Part shown: positions 1 to 9,319 of the stretch, in pieces | Position numbering within the stretch: the stretch's first letter is position 1 | Layout of the letters: each line of letters begins with the position of its first letter | IMG/VR virus record: IMGVR_UViG_3300006805_000011 | Location: 1-40,677 of that record | Length of the DNA: 40,677 nucleotides | Reading direction: 5' to 3' (one strand) | From: a virus | Translations under genes and position numbers: made by a program | Notes under the pieces: generated by a model | The model's database searches: none | Seen by the model: only the letters and a program-made list of their open reading frames with translations | Told to the model about the DNA's origin: nothing

Positions 1-123
1 ACCTGCCAGTTGATTCTCAGGAAGTAGATACCGGCGTTTATAAGTTCTTCTTTAATAATGACGGAGAGCACAATTCAGTCTGGACACTAATCGTTACATA
101 CGGCGGTGTCGGTTGGATAGAGG
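1..123. repeat. terminal direct repeat (copy 1 of 2), circular-genome overlap
   Basis: These 123 bases are identical to 40555-40677. The repeat lies inside a reading frame that continues correctly from the right edge of the window into position 124, so the molecule is best read as a circle or circularly permuted genome of about 40,554 bp. The repeat cuts a gene rather than an intergenic space, so an assembly overlap is more likely than a true packaged terminal repeat. Confidence 0.95.
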
Positions 124-233
124 ACTGGTTTGTAAAAAAGCAGCTTGTTGAACAAGTAGTTCAAGAGATTAGAGCCAAACAAGGCGAGGGTGGTTTCTTT
201 CAGGGCGCAGCCACGGACAAAATATCTCCATAG
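1..233 (+). CDS. 3' part of a 114-aa hypothetical structural-region protein split by the contig join
   Basis: Reading from the first full codon at 3 to a TAG at 231-233 gives the C-terminal 76 residues of a protein that starts at 40443. Joined across the circle it is about 114 residues. I do not recognise the family. It is mixed alpha/beta with a short aromatic-rich stretch (VGWIEDWFVKKQ) and a helical, charged C-terminal third. It follows the two-domain fibre-like protein (39225-40442) with its ATG directly after that stop codon and precedes the tail hub at 240, so it is probably a small tail or fibre-associated virion protein. That role is inferred from position only. Confidence 0.8.
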   Translation, partial: LPVDSQEVDTGVYKFFFNNDGEHNSVWTLIVTYGGVGWIEDWFVKKQLVEQVVQEIRAKQGEGGFFQGAATDKISP

Positions 234-239
234 TGACAT

Positions 240-2267
240 ATGACCATAGCAGGAGATCAGACAATACCGAGGCAGCAGCAGCGCTTCCTAGTGCGCTCTG
301 GGCTAAGCGGCAATTTCGCTGACGCGGGTGCTCAGCCGGTAGGATTTCTCAAACTCATTAACTGCTATCCTGATAAGCGAATCGGCGCAATCCTCAAGAG
401 GCACGGCAGCTCCTTAGAGGCTCTAGACGCAGCCCCGACTGCCCCAGCCAGAATACTTGGGATAAGTGAGTATGTAGTCGGAGCCCCCGACTCCTCCATT
501 CCACTCAGCACTAGGGTAATTGCAAACTGCGGCAATCAGTGGCAAGTGCGAACTGGTAGCAACTGGGACCCCGTATCAGTCAGCAATAGCTGCTCCTTTT
601 CCACTACGCGCCTAAATACTATGGTCATGCATGGTGATAGGCTTTGGATAGCCGGTGGTCGTCCGGCCTTCTGGGCTGGTCCTGGTAGCTCTATAGAGAG
701 AGTCGGCATCCCGGCTCCCACTCAAGCACCGACCTGGATTACCTCTCTAGTGGGACCACTTGACCAAGAAGCTAGGTCAGGTTGGCAGTGGATGTATACT
801 TATTACAACGAAAATACCGGCCTAGAATCCGACTGGTCGCCTCTCTCGACTACTTTTGTAGGCGAAAGAGATAGCCACCTAATATCCGTGCCCACGGACG
901 CGGGGCTTACTAACGTGACGCACAAGAGAATATACAGAACCAATGATGGCGGCGCGACTCCCTATCTTGTCACCTCAATAGCAGTAGCAAGCACTAGCGT
1001 TTACGATGACAAGGAAGATAGCGAGCTAACTACGGCAGCCCAATATTTCGGGAGAAATCAACTTCCACCAGATTCGTCTTTTATTATAGCGACATATGCG
1101 CAGAGGCTTTGGATGGTCGATGCAGCGGACCCGTCTAAGCTAGCATTTAGCCTAGCATATACGGGACAACCATCGGACCTAGAGCTATTTCCGGCGACTA
1201 ACTACGTTCGTACTACTCAGCCTATTACAGCTCTCCTGGTTGTTCCTGGTAGGATGCTCATATTTCATCCACGGAGCATTAGTTATATCTCCGGCACAGA
1301 CGAAGACTCTTTCTCGCTACAGCCCTTTCGCACTGGGGTAGGTACGCTCTTCCCGCAGTCAGTTGCTACTAACGGGCAGAATATTGTTTGTCTAGCCGAG
1401 CAAGGATTTGTTGATGTTTCTAGCAATGGAATGCACATCTCTAGGGAGATAGACCATGACCTACAGCCGTTGCTAGCTGGCAGTTATAATAGTCAGATTT
1501 ACTCAGCTTGCGCATGGAACCCGTCGATTCGACAGTTCGTCTTTTTTGTTAATGCAGTTTCCACGCAATACGTGCAATGGGAAGACGCTAATGGCGCAGC
1601 GGTCTCTTGGGTAGACGGCTCACTCAATACGGTTAATTGGGTGACTGAGGCCGGAGCTGGCACTCCAACTAACCGAGTTAAGATTTGGGGATGGTCACCG
1701 GAATTGTCTGGCGGTGGTCGTAACATGTGGTGCGAATACACATTCCCGACAATCACAGACGAGAACACTAGCGGCGCTTATCCGACGACGCTATTTCATC
1801 CGCAACCCTCAGCCGAGCTACTAGACCCACAGCAGGATAAGACTTTCCTTGGCTTCTTCAACGGCACTCGCGGACATATTCGTAGTATCTTCAGACGAGA
1901 CAAGACCCAAGATGACAGCTCTAACATAACCTCTACGCTACTCACTAATAGGTTATCATTCGGCTCTGACAACGGTGGTTATAAGCGCATCTTTGGACTA
2001 CAGTTTATGGGTAGCTACGGCGACCCAACGTCCGATGGCTTATGTACTTTGCAGTACCTAAAGGACTTTGAAGACCCCCACCTTCGCTCATTTTCGGGTA
2101 GTCTAATAACTATCCCAAGCAATAGTACAGACGTAAAGAACGTGCCGCAGGGGTTAGCGCGATATATACACCTCTATCTGGTGGACACCTCCGCAAGTCA
2201 GTCCAAGGTTTTACTATCAGAGCTCTTTATTCATTTCAGGGAACGCCTACGCAGAGATAATAGATAA
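240..2267 (+). CDS. tail hub/nozzle-type structural protein (candidate beta-propeller)
   Basis: This 675-residue protein most resembles the large tail proteins of short-tailed phages (T7 gp12 nozzle and P22 gp10 classes). Near the N-terminus it has the signature LINCYPDKR followed by a short step to KRHGS, which matches the 'N-C-Y-P-(D/E) ... K-R-P/H-G' opening of that class. The rest is rich in short beta strands with repeated Trp/Arg/Gly patterns such as MHGDRLWIAGG and RLWMVDA, as expected for propeller blades. In the virion it would form the distal tail tube beneath the head-tail adaptor encoded at 37069. The ATG at 240 lies 6 nt after the previous stop and has no strong Shine-Dalgarno sequence, so coupled translation is likely. 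The next ATG overlaps its TAA stop (TAATG). The structural role is fairly sure; the precise T7/P22 equivalence is inferred. Confidence 0.7.
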   Translation: MTIAGDQTIPRQQQRFLVRSGLSGNFADAGAQPVGFLKLINCYPDKRIGAILKRHGSSLEALDAAPTAPARILGISEYVVGAPDSSIPLSTRVIANCGNQWQVRTGSNWDPVSVSNSCSFSTTRLNTMVMHGDRLWIAGGRPAFWAGPGSSIERVGIPAPTQAPTWITSLVGPLDQEARSGWQWMYTYYNENTGLESDWSPLSTTFVGERDSHLISVPTDAGLTNVTHKRIYRTNDGGATPYLVTSIAVASTSVYDDKEDSELTTAAQYFGRNQLPPDSSFIIATYAQRLWMVDAADPSKLAFSLAYTGQPSDLELFPATNYVRTTQPITALLVVPGRMLIFHPRSISYISGTDEDSFSLQPFRTGVGTLFPQSVATNGQNIVCLAEQGFVDVSSNGMHISREIDHDLQPLLAGSYNSQIYSACAWNPSIRQFVFFVNAVSTQYVQWEDANGAAVSWVDGSLNTVNWVTEAGAGTPTNRVKIWGWSPELSGGGRNMWCEYTFPTITDENTSGAYPTTLFHPQPSAELLDPQQDKTFLGFFNGTRGHIRSIFRRDKTQDDSSNITSTLLTNRLSFGSDNGGYKRIFGLQFMGSYGDPTSDGLCTLQYLKDFEDPHLRSFSGSLITIPSNSTDVKNVPQGLARYIHLYLVDTSASQSKVLLSELFIHFRERLRRDNR

Positions 2268-3331
2268 TGGCTAAAGATAAAAAGAAAGACAGCAAGAAGG
2301 AAGGGCAGAAGCAGCAGGGGCAAAAACAACAGAATCAGCACCCGCAGCAAGACGCCTCGACTTTTGATCCTGATAAATTTGCCAAGAATAATCCGCAATA
2401 TGCGGATATCTTTGCTCAGTATGGAGTGCCCCCGGATGCACGTAGACGCGCCAGCGGCGGCCTAGAAACGGAGTACCGCTTTGTACCAGGCAAAGGCTGG
2501 GAGAAATACAACTCGGCCACTGGACAGATGGACTACAGCAATTTTAACGGTGGCGACGCAGCCCCTTCGGATAACGGCGGAGCAACCTCCCCCAGCTCAG
2601 GGAGTGGCAGCACCGGCGGCGGTGGTGGAGCAGACGGCGGCGCGGGGGACGGCGCGGGAACTGGTGACGGCGGTACTCATCAAGAGCCCCCGATTGGCGG
2701 CAACCAACCCCCAACAGGCGGCGGAGCCGATCCAGGCCAGTTCCCGGATTGGATACCAAACTCCCCCGAGTGGCAGAATCCAGCCCTCATCGCATATGAA
2801 GGGCCGCAAGGGCCAATGCAGGCCGAGGGTTTATTTAATCAAATCTTCCAGCAGGCAACACAGGGCAATCAGTCTGCATATAACAACGCAGCAAACAGAC
2901 TCCGCGAAAGGTTAACCTCGGCGGCTCAAGGCGCTCAAGACCGCTTGTCCGGTCAATTTGCTGGTAGAGGCTTTGGTGCTAGTGGTGCATATCAAAATGC
3001 CAGGCAGTCACTAGACCTCGGCGAGAGACAGCAATATGCGCAGGGCTTAAATGAACTTGAGCAGAACTTTGAAAATGCGAGGTTGCAGGGATTGGGACTT
3101 GCCACCGGAGCGGCATCTGGGCTTGGTGGGCTAGAGCAATTTACGCGCAACATGGCGCAGAATGCTTGGCAGTTCCGTAATGAACAGCAGATGCAAGAGC
3201 AGCTCGCGCAGAATCAAAATGCCCTTGACTACTATAACTCTCAACTCGGTGCATACAGCAAAGAGCGAGATAGGCAGACAGAAGAGCGCATGGGTAAGCT
3301 CAGGGCTAAAGTTGAATTGGGACAATACTAA
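2267..3331 (+). CDS. putative internal virion/ejection protein, Gly-rich centre
   Basis: This is a 354-residue protein. The Lys/Gln-rich N-terminal 30 residues are followed by a small ordered segment, then a low-complexity Gly/Ser/Ala stretch at roughly residues 100-165, then a long amphipathic, Gln/Ala-rich helical half (RLRERLTSAAQGAQDRL...). That layout, and its place directly after the tail hub and before a 1259-residue protein, fits the internal or ejected virion proteins of podoviruses. No catalytic motif is visible. The ATG overlaps the preceding TAA by one base, and the same TAATG coupling recurs at its own 3' end. The function is inferred from context. Confidence 0.7.
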   Translation: MAKDKKKDSKKEGQKQQGQKQQNQHPQQDASTFDPDKFAKNNPQYADIFAQYGVPPDARRRASGGLETEYRFVPGKGWEKYNSATGQMDYSNFNGGDAAPSDNGGATSPSSGSGSTGGGGGADGGAGDGAGTGDGGTHQEPPIGGNQPPTGGGADPGQFPDWIPNSPEWQNPALIAYEGPQGPMQAEGLFNQIFQQATQGNQSAYNNAANRLRERLTSAAQGAQDRLSGQFAGRGFGASGAYQNARQSLDLGERQQYAQGLNELEQNFENARLQGLGLATGAASGLGGLEQFTRNMAQNAWQFRNEQQMQEQLAQNQNALDYYNSQLGAYSKERDRQTEERMGKLRAKVELGQY

Positions 3332-3825
3332 TGAATTATGAAGATCTTTTCCGACAAGCCTTTGCGCAATATCAGCAAAAGAACGCACCTCAGTTCCAAA
3401 CCCCGAACTTTGGGCATAGCGGCGCATTTGGCGGGGGATCTGGTTTTGCGGGAATGCTCAATCAACTAGCCTCTCAATATGGAAGGCGGCAGCCCGTAAT
3501 GTCTGGCGGCTTTGGGATGCCGGTAAGGCCATCAATGCCCCCGGGCGGATTTGGCGGAGGTTTTAATGGTGGAAACCTAGCTGGTAGTCGCTCCGACCCA
3601 AGACTAAACGGCAATGGCAATACTGGGATTAATGGCGGCAATCTAATGGGAAGCCGGTCTGACCCGATGCTTCATGGCGGAATGCCTAATGGGGGATTTG
3701 TTCCACCTCAAAGAACACTAAGACCTATTGGTATGGGACAGACTGGGGGCTTTAATCCAAACATGCCAAACCCAGACCCGAATGCCATGATGTCGGCATA
3801 TATGCAAAGAAGGGGGGCTTACTAA
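3331..3825 (+). CDS. Gly/Pro/Asn-rich hypothetical virion protein with short internal repeat
   Basis: This 164-residue protein is almost wholly low complexity: Gly, Asn, Pro, Met and Phe dominate. A motif is repeated in tandem, NGGNLAGSRSDPRLNG and then NGGNLMGSRSDPMLHG, about 24 residues apart. An ordered helical N-terminus (residues 1-20, YEDLFRQAFAQYQQ) precedes the disordered part. It sits between two putative ejection proteins with TAATG overlaps on both sides, so it is probably packaged and partly unfolded in the virion. I do not recognise a family. Confidence 0.7.
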   Translation: MNYEDLFRQAFAQYQQKNAPQFQTPNFGHSGAFGGGSGFAGMLNQLASQYGRRQPVMSGGFGMPVRPSMPPGGFGGGFNGGNLAGSRSDPRLNGNGNTGINGGNLMGSRSDPMLHGGMPNGGFVPPQRTLRPIGMGQTGGFNPNMPNPDPNAMMSAYMQRRGAY

Positions 3826-4550
3826 TGTCGGGGCGCGGAAGTAGCCATTCATTAGGAGATCTCATGTCAGGAGCCGGTCGATTCTTAGGGATCATCCCCC
3901 AAGAGAAGACACAGGACGGTGGCCAGGATCTAACCGAGGATGCTCAACGCTTGCAATTAGGGCAGCTTGGTAGGTCTTTGCAAGCTGATGGCTCTGGGCA
4001 TATCAATCCATACGGCGGTGCTGGTGGCGGTGGTATGAGCGGCGGCGAGTACGCTGCCTACTTAGACGCAACCACTAATCCCTTAAGGTCTAGCCTAGCC
4101 GGAGCTGGTCCTCTTGCTAATATACTATTCTCAGCAGCCCTACAAAAGAGCCTTGCGACGCAGAATCGGAAGACTGGTAATCTTGACTTTGCCGAGTCTG
4201 GTAGGCAGCAGGAGCGGCTTTCTATGCAACTTAGCGATCTAGCTAAGAAGATGATGGGCGGCGCAGGCGCGGGAGGCCAGGCTCCTCAACCTAGGTCCGG
4301 GGGCGGAATGGCGGTAGCTGGTGGGCGCATGAAGACAGGTGGCGGCCTAACCATAGATGAGGCTCTCAAGCGCGACATGGAAAAAGCTGAAAGAGAGCGC
4401 CAATTGCGCATGGATAATGCCATGTTTGAAATGCAACAACGAAAGCTAGAAAGTGAATTAGCTAGTGACGCTGTTAATAGAAAAATGCTCCTTGCTCAAA
4501 ATAGACGTAGGGAGCTAATGGCGGCGCTTCTTAGGCGGGATTTGTTTTAG
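3825..4550 (+). CDS. putative internal virion protein with coiled-coil C-terminus
   Basis: This 241-residue protein has Gly-rich segments around residues 60-75 and 140-170. Its last ~65 residues form a strongly charged, heptad-like helix (ALKRDMEKAERERQ...RKLESELASD). The composition matches its neighbours, supporting a shared role in the ejection or internal core complex. It overlaps the upstream stop (TAATG) and is followed after 3 nt by the next ATG. No family was recognised; the role comes from the conserved podovirus-type location after the tail hub. Confidence 0.68.
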   Translation: MSGRGSSHSLGDLMSGAGRFLGIIPQEKTQDGGQDLTEDAQRLQLGQLGRSLQADGSGHINPYGGAGGGGMSGGEYAAYLDATTNPLRSSLAGAGPLANILFSAALQKSLATQNRKTGNLDFAESGRQQERLSMQLSDLAKKMMGGAGAGGQAPQPRSGGGMAVAGGRMKTGGGLTIDEALKRDMEKAERERQLRMDNAMFEMQQRKLESELASDAVNRKMLLAQNRRRELMAALLRRDLF

Positions 4551-4553
4551 GCG

Positions 4554-5510
4554 ATGGCCGATAAAGCTGCCGAGTGGTTACGCTCGCAAACAATGGATCG
4601 GGATTATCTTATGGCGAATGGACAATCTGATTATCTAAAGCTTTTACAGGACTCTCTCTCTCAGGGGGGGCCGGAAGGGCTAATAGCCGGATTGCAAGCC
4701 ATGTTCCCTAGCTCAGAAGATGTACGCGGCGCGGCGGCTAAAGCTAGGCAGCAGATTCCACTAGCTCAGGCAATCAATCAAGCTGTATATTCTAATCGCT
4801 CAGCCGGGGATATTGCGAGGGAGCTTGGCTCTGGTGTTGCGCGACAAGCGATTGAACCATTTAAAATGGGATGGGCGATTGCTAGTCCGCTTGTCTCTGG
4901 CGCAGCAGACGTTGCTGGCTCAGCTATCGAGGGTGGCGTTTCTGAACTAACCGGCTCCCCATTCCGATTTAAAGACGATGCGACTAAGGCGGAAGTCAAT
5001 GCCATAGAACAATTAAAGGCAGCGCAAGAAGCTGTTATCCAGGAAAATCTAGCCAAAGAAGCCAATCGCTCAAAGGCTATCGCGGCCCTTACCGACCTCG
5101 CCTCCGTAGCTAGTAACACAAGACCGGAAGACATGTTTGTTGCAATAGGAAACGAAGGGATATACCAGGGTGGACAGAAACTAGGACCAATGTTGGAGCC
5201 TCGTTCTAAGGCAGAGAATCGCAAAATCAGTTCAGGCGAAGCCAAGAATGACCTTGGTGAAACCATTACCCAGATGCGCTTTAGACAGCTCCAAGAACAA
5301 GGGATGCGCCAACAGTTGCTTGATGCTATGCTTAAAGCTATCATCAATAGAGCCGGGAGTGAGATGACGACTCCCGATGAATTTCAGAACCTACTCAAGC
5401 AAATAGCCGAAGCCGGTCACTCAGGAGCCCCACTCCTCAGCGCACTACAAGCTACATCCTCCCCGGAAGAAATAGACGCAGCCGTAAAGAAACTTGGCGT
5501 GGTTAAATAA
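4554..5510 (+). CDS. putative internal virion/ejection protein, helical
   Basis: This 318-residue protein is predominantly alpha-helical. A hydrophobic, Gly/Ala-rich segment near residues 105-130 (FKMGWAIASPLVSGAADVAGSAI) could contact or cross a membrane, as ejected proteins of short-tailed phages do. Long Ala/Glu/Lys/Gln helices follow. It lies 3 nt after the previous stop and overlaps the giant 1259-residue gene by TAATG. There is no enzymatic motif. Assignment to the ejection set is inferred from position and composition. Confidence 0.68.
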   Translation: MADKAAEWLRSQTMDRDYLMANGQSDYLKLLQDSLSQGGPEGLIAGLQAMFPSSEDVRGAAAKARQQIPLAQAINQAVYSNRSAGDIARELGSGVARQAIEPFKMGWAIASPLVSGAADVAGSAIEGGVSELTGSPFRFKDDATKAEVNAIEQLKAAQEAVIQENLAKEANRSKAIAALTDLASVASNTRPEDMFVAIGNEGIYQGGQKLGPMLEPRSKAENRKISSGEAKNDLGETITQMRFRQLQEQGMRQQLLDAMLKAIINRAGSEMTTPDEFQNLLKQIAEAGHSGAPLLSALQATSSPEEIDAAVKKLGVVK

Positions 5511-8500
5511 TGACCAATCCATTAGCAGATCTCATAGCGCAGCCAGGGCTTGACTATCAAGCTAGACGCGCAGCTATGGACGTGTATAAGCTACAGCGCA
5601 GCCTAGAGAAGGAGGGTATTGACCCTGGTCCAATAGAGCCGAGGAAGAGCACATTTAGCCAGGTATTGGATTGGATTGCGACCCCACAACAAGCCGTAGG
5701 TGGCATAATCGACTCAGCCGTTCAGGGCAAGCTTGGAGAAGAGGGTATAGGCGGCGCTATGTATAGAGGCGCAGCCGATGACATTACCGGTTCTCAGATA
5801 CTCAAACACGCCAATTGGGGAACTCCGGCAGGGCGAGCCGTAGCAGGTTTTGCTATGGACGTTCTTACAGACCCACTTACCTATCTTTCATTTGGTACTT
5901 CGAGATTCGCGCAGGCTGGCGGAAAGGCGCTAACGGCGGCGGGATTAGCAGAAAAGACAATCATTAGTGAAGCACTGCGCTCCGGGATGGATGACGCGAC
6001 CAGAGCCGCGACCGCGCTCGATACCGAGAAGCTTATAGACGTAGCCTATCAAGGGCTATTCGAATGGAAATCAGCAGCTAAGAACCTAGCCAAGGCAAAG
6101 GAAAGCGGTAGCCAGGCAGCCTTAGAGGCGGCCACATTCGCGGCCAATCAAGCCCATAGCAAATTCAAGCCCCTCATCGAAGCGAGCCCTGAGATTGCGG
6201 CTAAGCTTGGGAATGAAAATGAGCTAGCGGCATTTATCGACAAATCCTTTGTTAAGCCGGGATTTAGAGTTGGAATTGATCTACCTTTCGCCGGGCATCT
6301 TTTTGCAAATGAAACGCAGGCAGCTAAGCTAACTAAGTTAGCTACAGACACCGGGCCAGTCGCGGATATCTTTGCCCCAGCCGAGAAGGTGGACGGTATC
6401 ATCAAGAAGACCTTTAAGGGCGTAGCTAATCAACTATCCGAAATCGGCAAGACTGGTAGAGTCAAGATTTTCGAATGGGAAGCGTCGGACAATCTAGTAG
6501 ACTCCATTTCGCAGATTAGCGAAACTGTCAATAATAAGTTACTAAACTTCACCAATAAGGTCGGCGAAGCTGTCCTATCAACCCCCGGCATTGGTAAGCC
6601 ATTGGAGATGGTTACTAACGCTACTAAAGAGTTCTATAAAGGTGCTCAAAGAACTTTTCTGCGCACATTCGTAATAGGGCCAAAGGCTAAGATAGCTGAG
6701 AACGAATACCGAAATGCGCTCGCTGAGATTGATGATGTCTCTATGGAGCACATGGTCAATGACCTCGGAAACTTTATATTCCAGAAGGGACCAGACGGTC
6801 GAGTAGTTCGCGACGCAAAAGGCGCAATACTAAAGAATGCCACCGGCACCAAGGCTCTCAATGATGCGGCCTTAAGAATGGACGCCGCTATGCGCGGCTC
6901 TCTAAAAGAGTTTAATGACTATATAGAACTCGCCTCCCCGGACTATAAGCGCCAATTGCTTGGTGCTATGGAGAGATACGCTAAGGGCGTAGCCAATGAA
7001 ACCGATGATGCTATTCTCGGCATGGCTAAGCAAAGCGGCTTTGACAACATAGCCCAGCGGCGCATTGATGAGATTCTAGCGGACCCCTCCCTCGCCGGTG
7101 AGGAACGAGATGCATTCATAGCGCTCAAGAAATCGTTCGACACCATGCACGATGAAGATACTATCGCTGGCGTCGGCACTTCATATTTAAATGGATATAT
7201 CCCACACCTCTACCACAACCCGAAAGTTAGTAGCGTGAAGGTAGGCAAGTCAGGCACTGGCTTTGACTTCTCAAAGACCCGCAAGTTCACCACGCTCCAA
7301 GAAGCCCTCGACGCTGGCTACGTCGGACAAACCAACGCCCCCTTACTATACTTCACTCGCAAGCGAGCATCTCTTAGTGCGCAAGCCAGGGCGGCCTACG
7401 TGAAGCGCATGACCCTAGAGAACGGACTGCCAAAGCAGGTTGTAGAGAATCTTTATAGAGAAGCTGCTACTGACCCCGCCGGACCAGCAGCGGAGATGTT
7501 GCGAAAGTTTCGTATACCAACCCCACAAAAAGTTACCGACCCAGAAGTATTAGCGGATGCTGCTAAGATACAGATGTTCGGTAAAAGGGAGTCTCTTCAG
7601 CGCGAACTAGCGAAGCCTAACCTTCCCCCAACTCTACAGAAGCAGTTGCAGCAAGAGCTAGATGACGTACAGACTGTCATTCACAACAAAGCATGGGAGG
7701 GTAATTTTAGGCCATTAGACGGCAATGCCCCCATGTTAGGGGAGAAGGCGTCCTATCGCACCGTAGACGGTGAGGATTACTGGGTACCGGATCACATAGC
7801 GAGAGCGATGGATGAAAACCTAGCTGCTCGGGATTGGCTGAAAAATAAGTTATCCGATAGTCCCTTCGGGCAAGCCCTGCTTAGGCTAAACGATAGCTCG
7901 ATGTCATTCCTAAAGAAGTCTGCGACGATACCATTCCCAGCTTTCCACATACAGAACGTCATCGGCGATGGTCTGCTTAGGTTCTTCGATGGCGGTATCG
8001 CAGCGCATGACCCCGGACTACTTGCTCGGCTTGATGATATACTAGGCGGAAGAGCTGGCATCCGCACAGCCGGAGGTGCCATTATAGACGGCGCTACATT
8101 CAAACGCGCTCTTAGAGCTGGCGGTATTAAAGCTAGCGCAACTGACTTATTCGAATTAGTCGACGGCGCTGCTAAGCTCGACGTAGATTCATGGGTTAAG
8201 GGTAAGAATAGCGTTCTTGCCAATGCCAGAACTCCCGGCAGTCGGATGCTTGCATTTAAACAAGCAACCGAAAAAGTCAGAGGACTCTTCGAGCAAAACT
8301 TTCGCGCAGCTCACGTCCTCCATCGACTAGAAAGGGGTGACACTCTGCCCGACGCGCTAAGGCATACCCAAGAGATTATGATCAACTACCGGGACATGAC
8401 TCCGGTTGAGCAATCACTAGCGCGTAGATTTTTCATGTTTTATGGTTGGATGAAGGGCTCGACCAAGCTGACGTTACGCTCGCTCATCACTCAGCCCTCG

Positions 8501-9289
8501 GACCTTCTAGCACAAATGAAGGCAGCTCGGTCTACAGCAGAGTTCTTCGCTTCCAATCAAGAAGTACAAGACCTAGACACTCATGACTATGATTTGCTCA
8601 AGACAGCTACGCAGCAAGAGCAAGTGGCCTTTATGCTCGGCAAAACAAAGTCCGGCGACACATTGGTAGCCAGAAACTTCGGACTACCGATGAATACACT
8701 CCTTGCTTCTTTTAGCCTACAGTCACCACGCAAAGCGTCGGTCGGAGAGATTGTAGATGCCGTCGGCGACTCGGCCCACAGGACGGCGCAGAAGCTATTT
8801 GCAGCGGGTAACCCTTGGATAGTGGCGGCAGCGGAACAGATTAGCGGTAAGAACCTATACTTCGATAAGCCGCTTAATGCAGAATTTCTTCGCAAAGTTC
8901 CAGCGCTCAAGGAAGCTGGTAAGCAACTTGCCCAATTCACTGGTGGCGCTATCCCAGAGACGGTCTTTAATGGACTTGATGACTTCACCAAACAATACTT
9001 AGGCGGAGTCCCCGATGGGAAAGGTCGGTATATCGTTAATTCTGGAAGGCTCTGGTCTTTAGTTACCTTCATTCCTGGAATAGAAAGAGCCCTATCCCTC
9101 GGTAATCTTGCTATCAACCCAGAAGTCCCCGCGTCTATGAAGGCGCTACAGGCGTTCTCCGGTGCTCGCATAGAAGAGCAAAACGTCGAGATGCAAGCCC
9201 TTGGACAGATTCGTAGTCAGCTTCAAGAGGTGGCGGAATCCCGCTCCCTCAGTGCGCGACGGAAGGCCCGGCGTCACGGCTGGGAATAG
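5510..9289 (+). CDS. large internal virion / DNA-ejection protein (1259 aa)
   Basis: This is the largest gene in the genome. The protein is mostly helical throughout. It contains the sequence FFMFYGWMKGSTKLTLRSL in the C-terminal third, an aromatic/basic helix I associate with very large podovirus internal proteins, preceded by INYRDMTPVEQ. Gly/Ala-rich helices occur in the N-terminal 200 residues. No lytic transglycosylase Glu motif of the T7 gp16 type is evident at the N-terminus, so it should be considered a structural/ejection protein without assigned enzymatic activity. It ends the virion block before a 30-nt gap and the 182-residue unknown gene. Its size and place are characteristic; the exact family is not identified. 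Confidence 0.72.
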   Translation: MTNPLADLIAQPGLDYQARRAAMDVYKLQRSLEKEGIDPGPIEPRKSTFSQVLDWIATPQQAVGGIIDSAVQGKLGEEGIGGAMYRGAADDITGSQILKHANWGTPAGRAVAGFAMDVLTDPLTYLSFGTSRFAQAGGKALTAAGLAEKTIISEALRSGMDDATRAATALDTEKLIDVAYQGLFEWKSAAKNLAKAKESGSQAALEAATFAANQAHSKFKPLIEASPEIAAKLGNENELAAFIDKSFVKPGFRVGIDLPFAGHLFANETQAAKLTKLATDTGPVADIFAPAEKVDGIIKKTFKGVANQLSEIGKTGRVKIFEWEASDNLVDSISQISETVNNKLLNFTNKVGEAVLSTPGIGKPLEMVTNATKEFYKGAQRTFLRTFVIGPKAKIAENEYRNALAEIDDVSMEHMVNDLGNFIFQKGPDGRVVRDAKGAILKNATGTKALNDAALRMDAAMRGSLKEFNDYIELASPDYKRQLLGAMERYAKGVANETDDAILGMAKQSGFDNIAQRRIDEILADPSLAGEERDAFIALKKSFDTMHDEDTIAGVGTSYLNGYIPHLYHNPKVSSVKVGKSGTGFDFSKTRKFTTLQEALDAGYVGQTNAPLLYFTRKRASLSAQARAAYVKRMTLENGLPKQVVENLYREAATDPAGPAAEMLRKFRIPTPQKVTDPEVLADAAKIQMFGKRESLQRELAKPNLPPTLQKQLQQELDDVQTVIHNKAWEGNFRPLDGNAPMLGEKASYRTVDGEDYWVPDHIARAMDENLAARDWLKNKLSDSPFGQALLRLNDSSMSFLKKSATIPFPAFHIQNVIGDGLLRFFDGGIAAHDPGLLARLDDILGGRAGIRTAGGAIIDGATFKRALRAGGIKASATDLFELVDGAAKLDVDSWVKGKNSVLANARTPGSRMLAFKQATEKVRGLFEQNFRAAHVLHRLERGDTLPDALRHTQEIMINYRDMTPVEQSLARRFFMFYGWMKGSTKLTLRSLITQPSDLLAQMKAARSTAEFFASNQEVQDLDTHDYDLLKTATQQEQVAFMLGKTKSGDTLVARNFGLPMNTLLASFSLQSPRKASVGEIVDAVGDSAHRTAQKLFAAGNPWIVAAAEQISGKNLYFDKPLNAEFLRKVPALKEAGKQLAQFTGGAIPETVFNGLDDFTKQYLGGVPDGKGRYIVNSGRLWSLVTFIPGIERALSLGNLAINPEVPASMKALQAFSGARIEEQNVEMQALGQIRSQLQEVAESRSLSARRKARRHGWE

Positions 9290-9319
9290 TTCGCTAACCC
9301 ATAACCATATAGGACCAAT

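Noticed and set aside
1-123. True direct terminal repeats of the packaged genome
   Set aside because: The repeat interrupts a gene and is short; an assembly overlap of a circular map explains it better.
2481-2915. 144-residue plus-strand frame inside the 2267-3331 gene
   Set aside because: It arises from the Gly-rich coding stretch; no SD and no break in the main frame.
4778-5347. 189-residue open frame on the minus strand
   Set aside because: It lies wholly antisense to a supported virion gene, with Ser/Ala-rich shadow composition and no SD.
8587-9171. 194-residue open frame on the minus strand
   Set aside because: Antisense to the 1259-residue gene; composition typical of a shadow frame.
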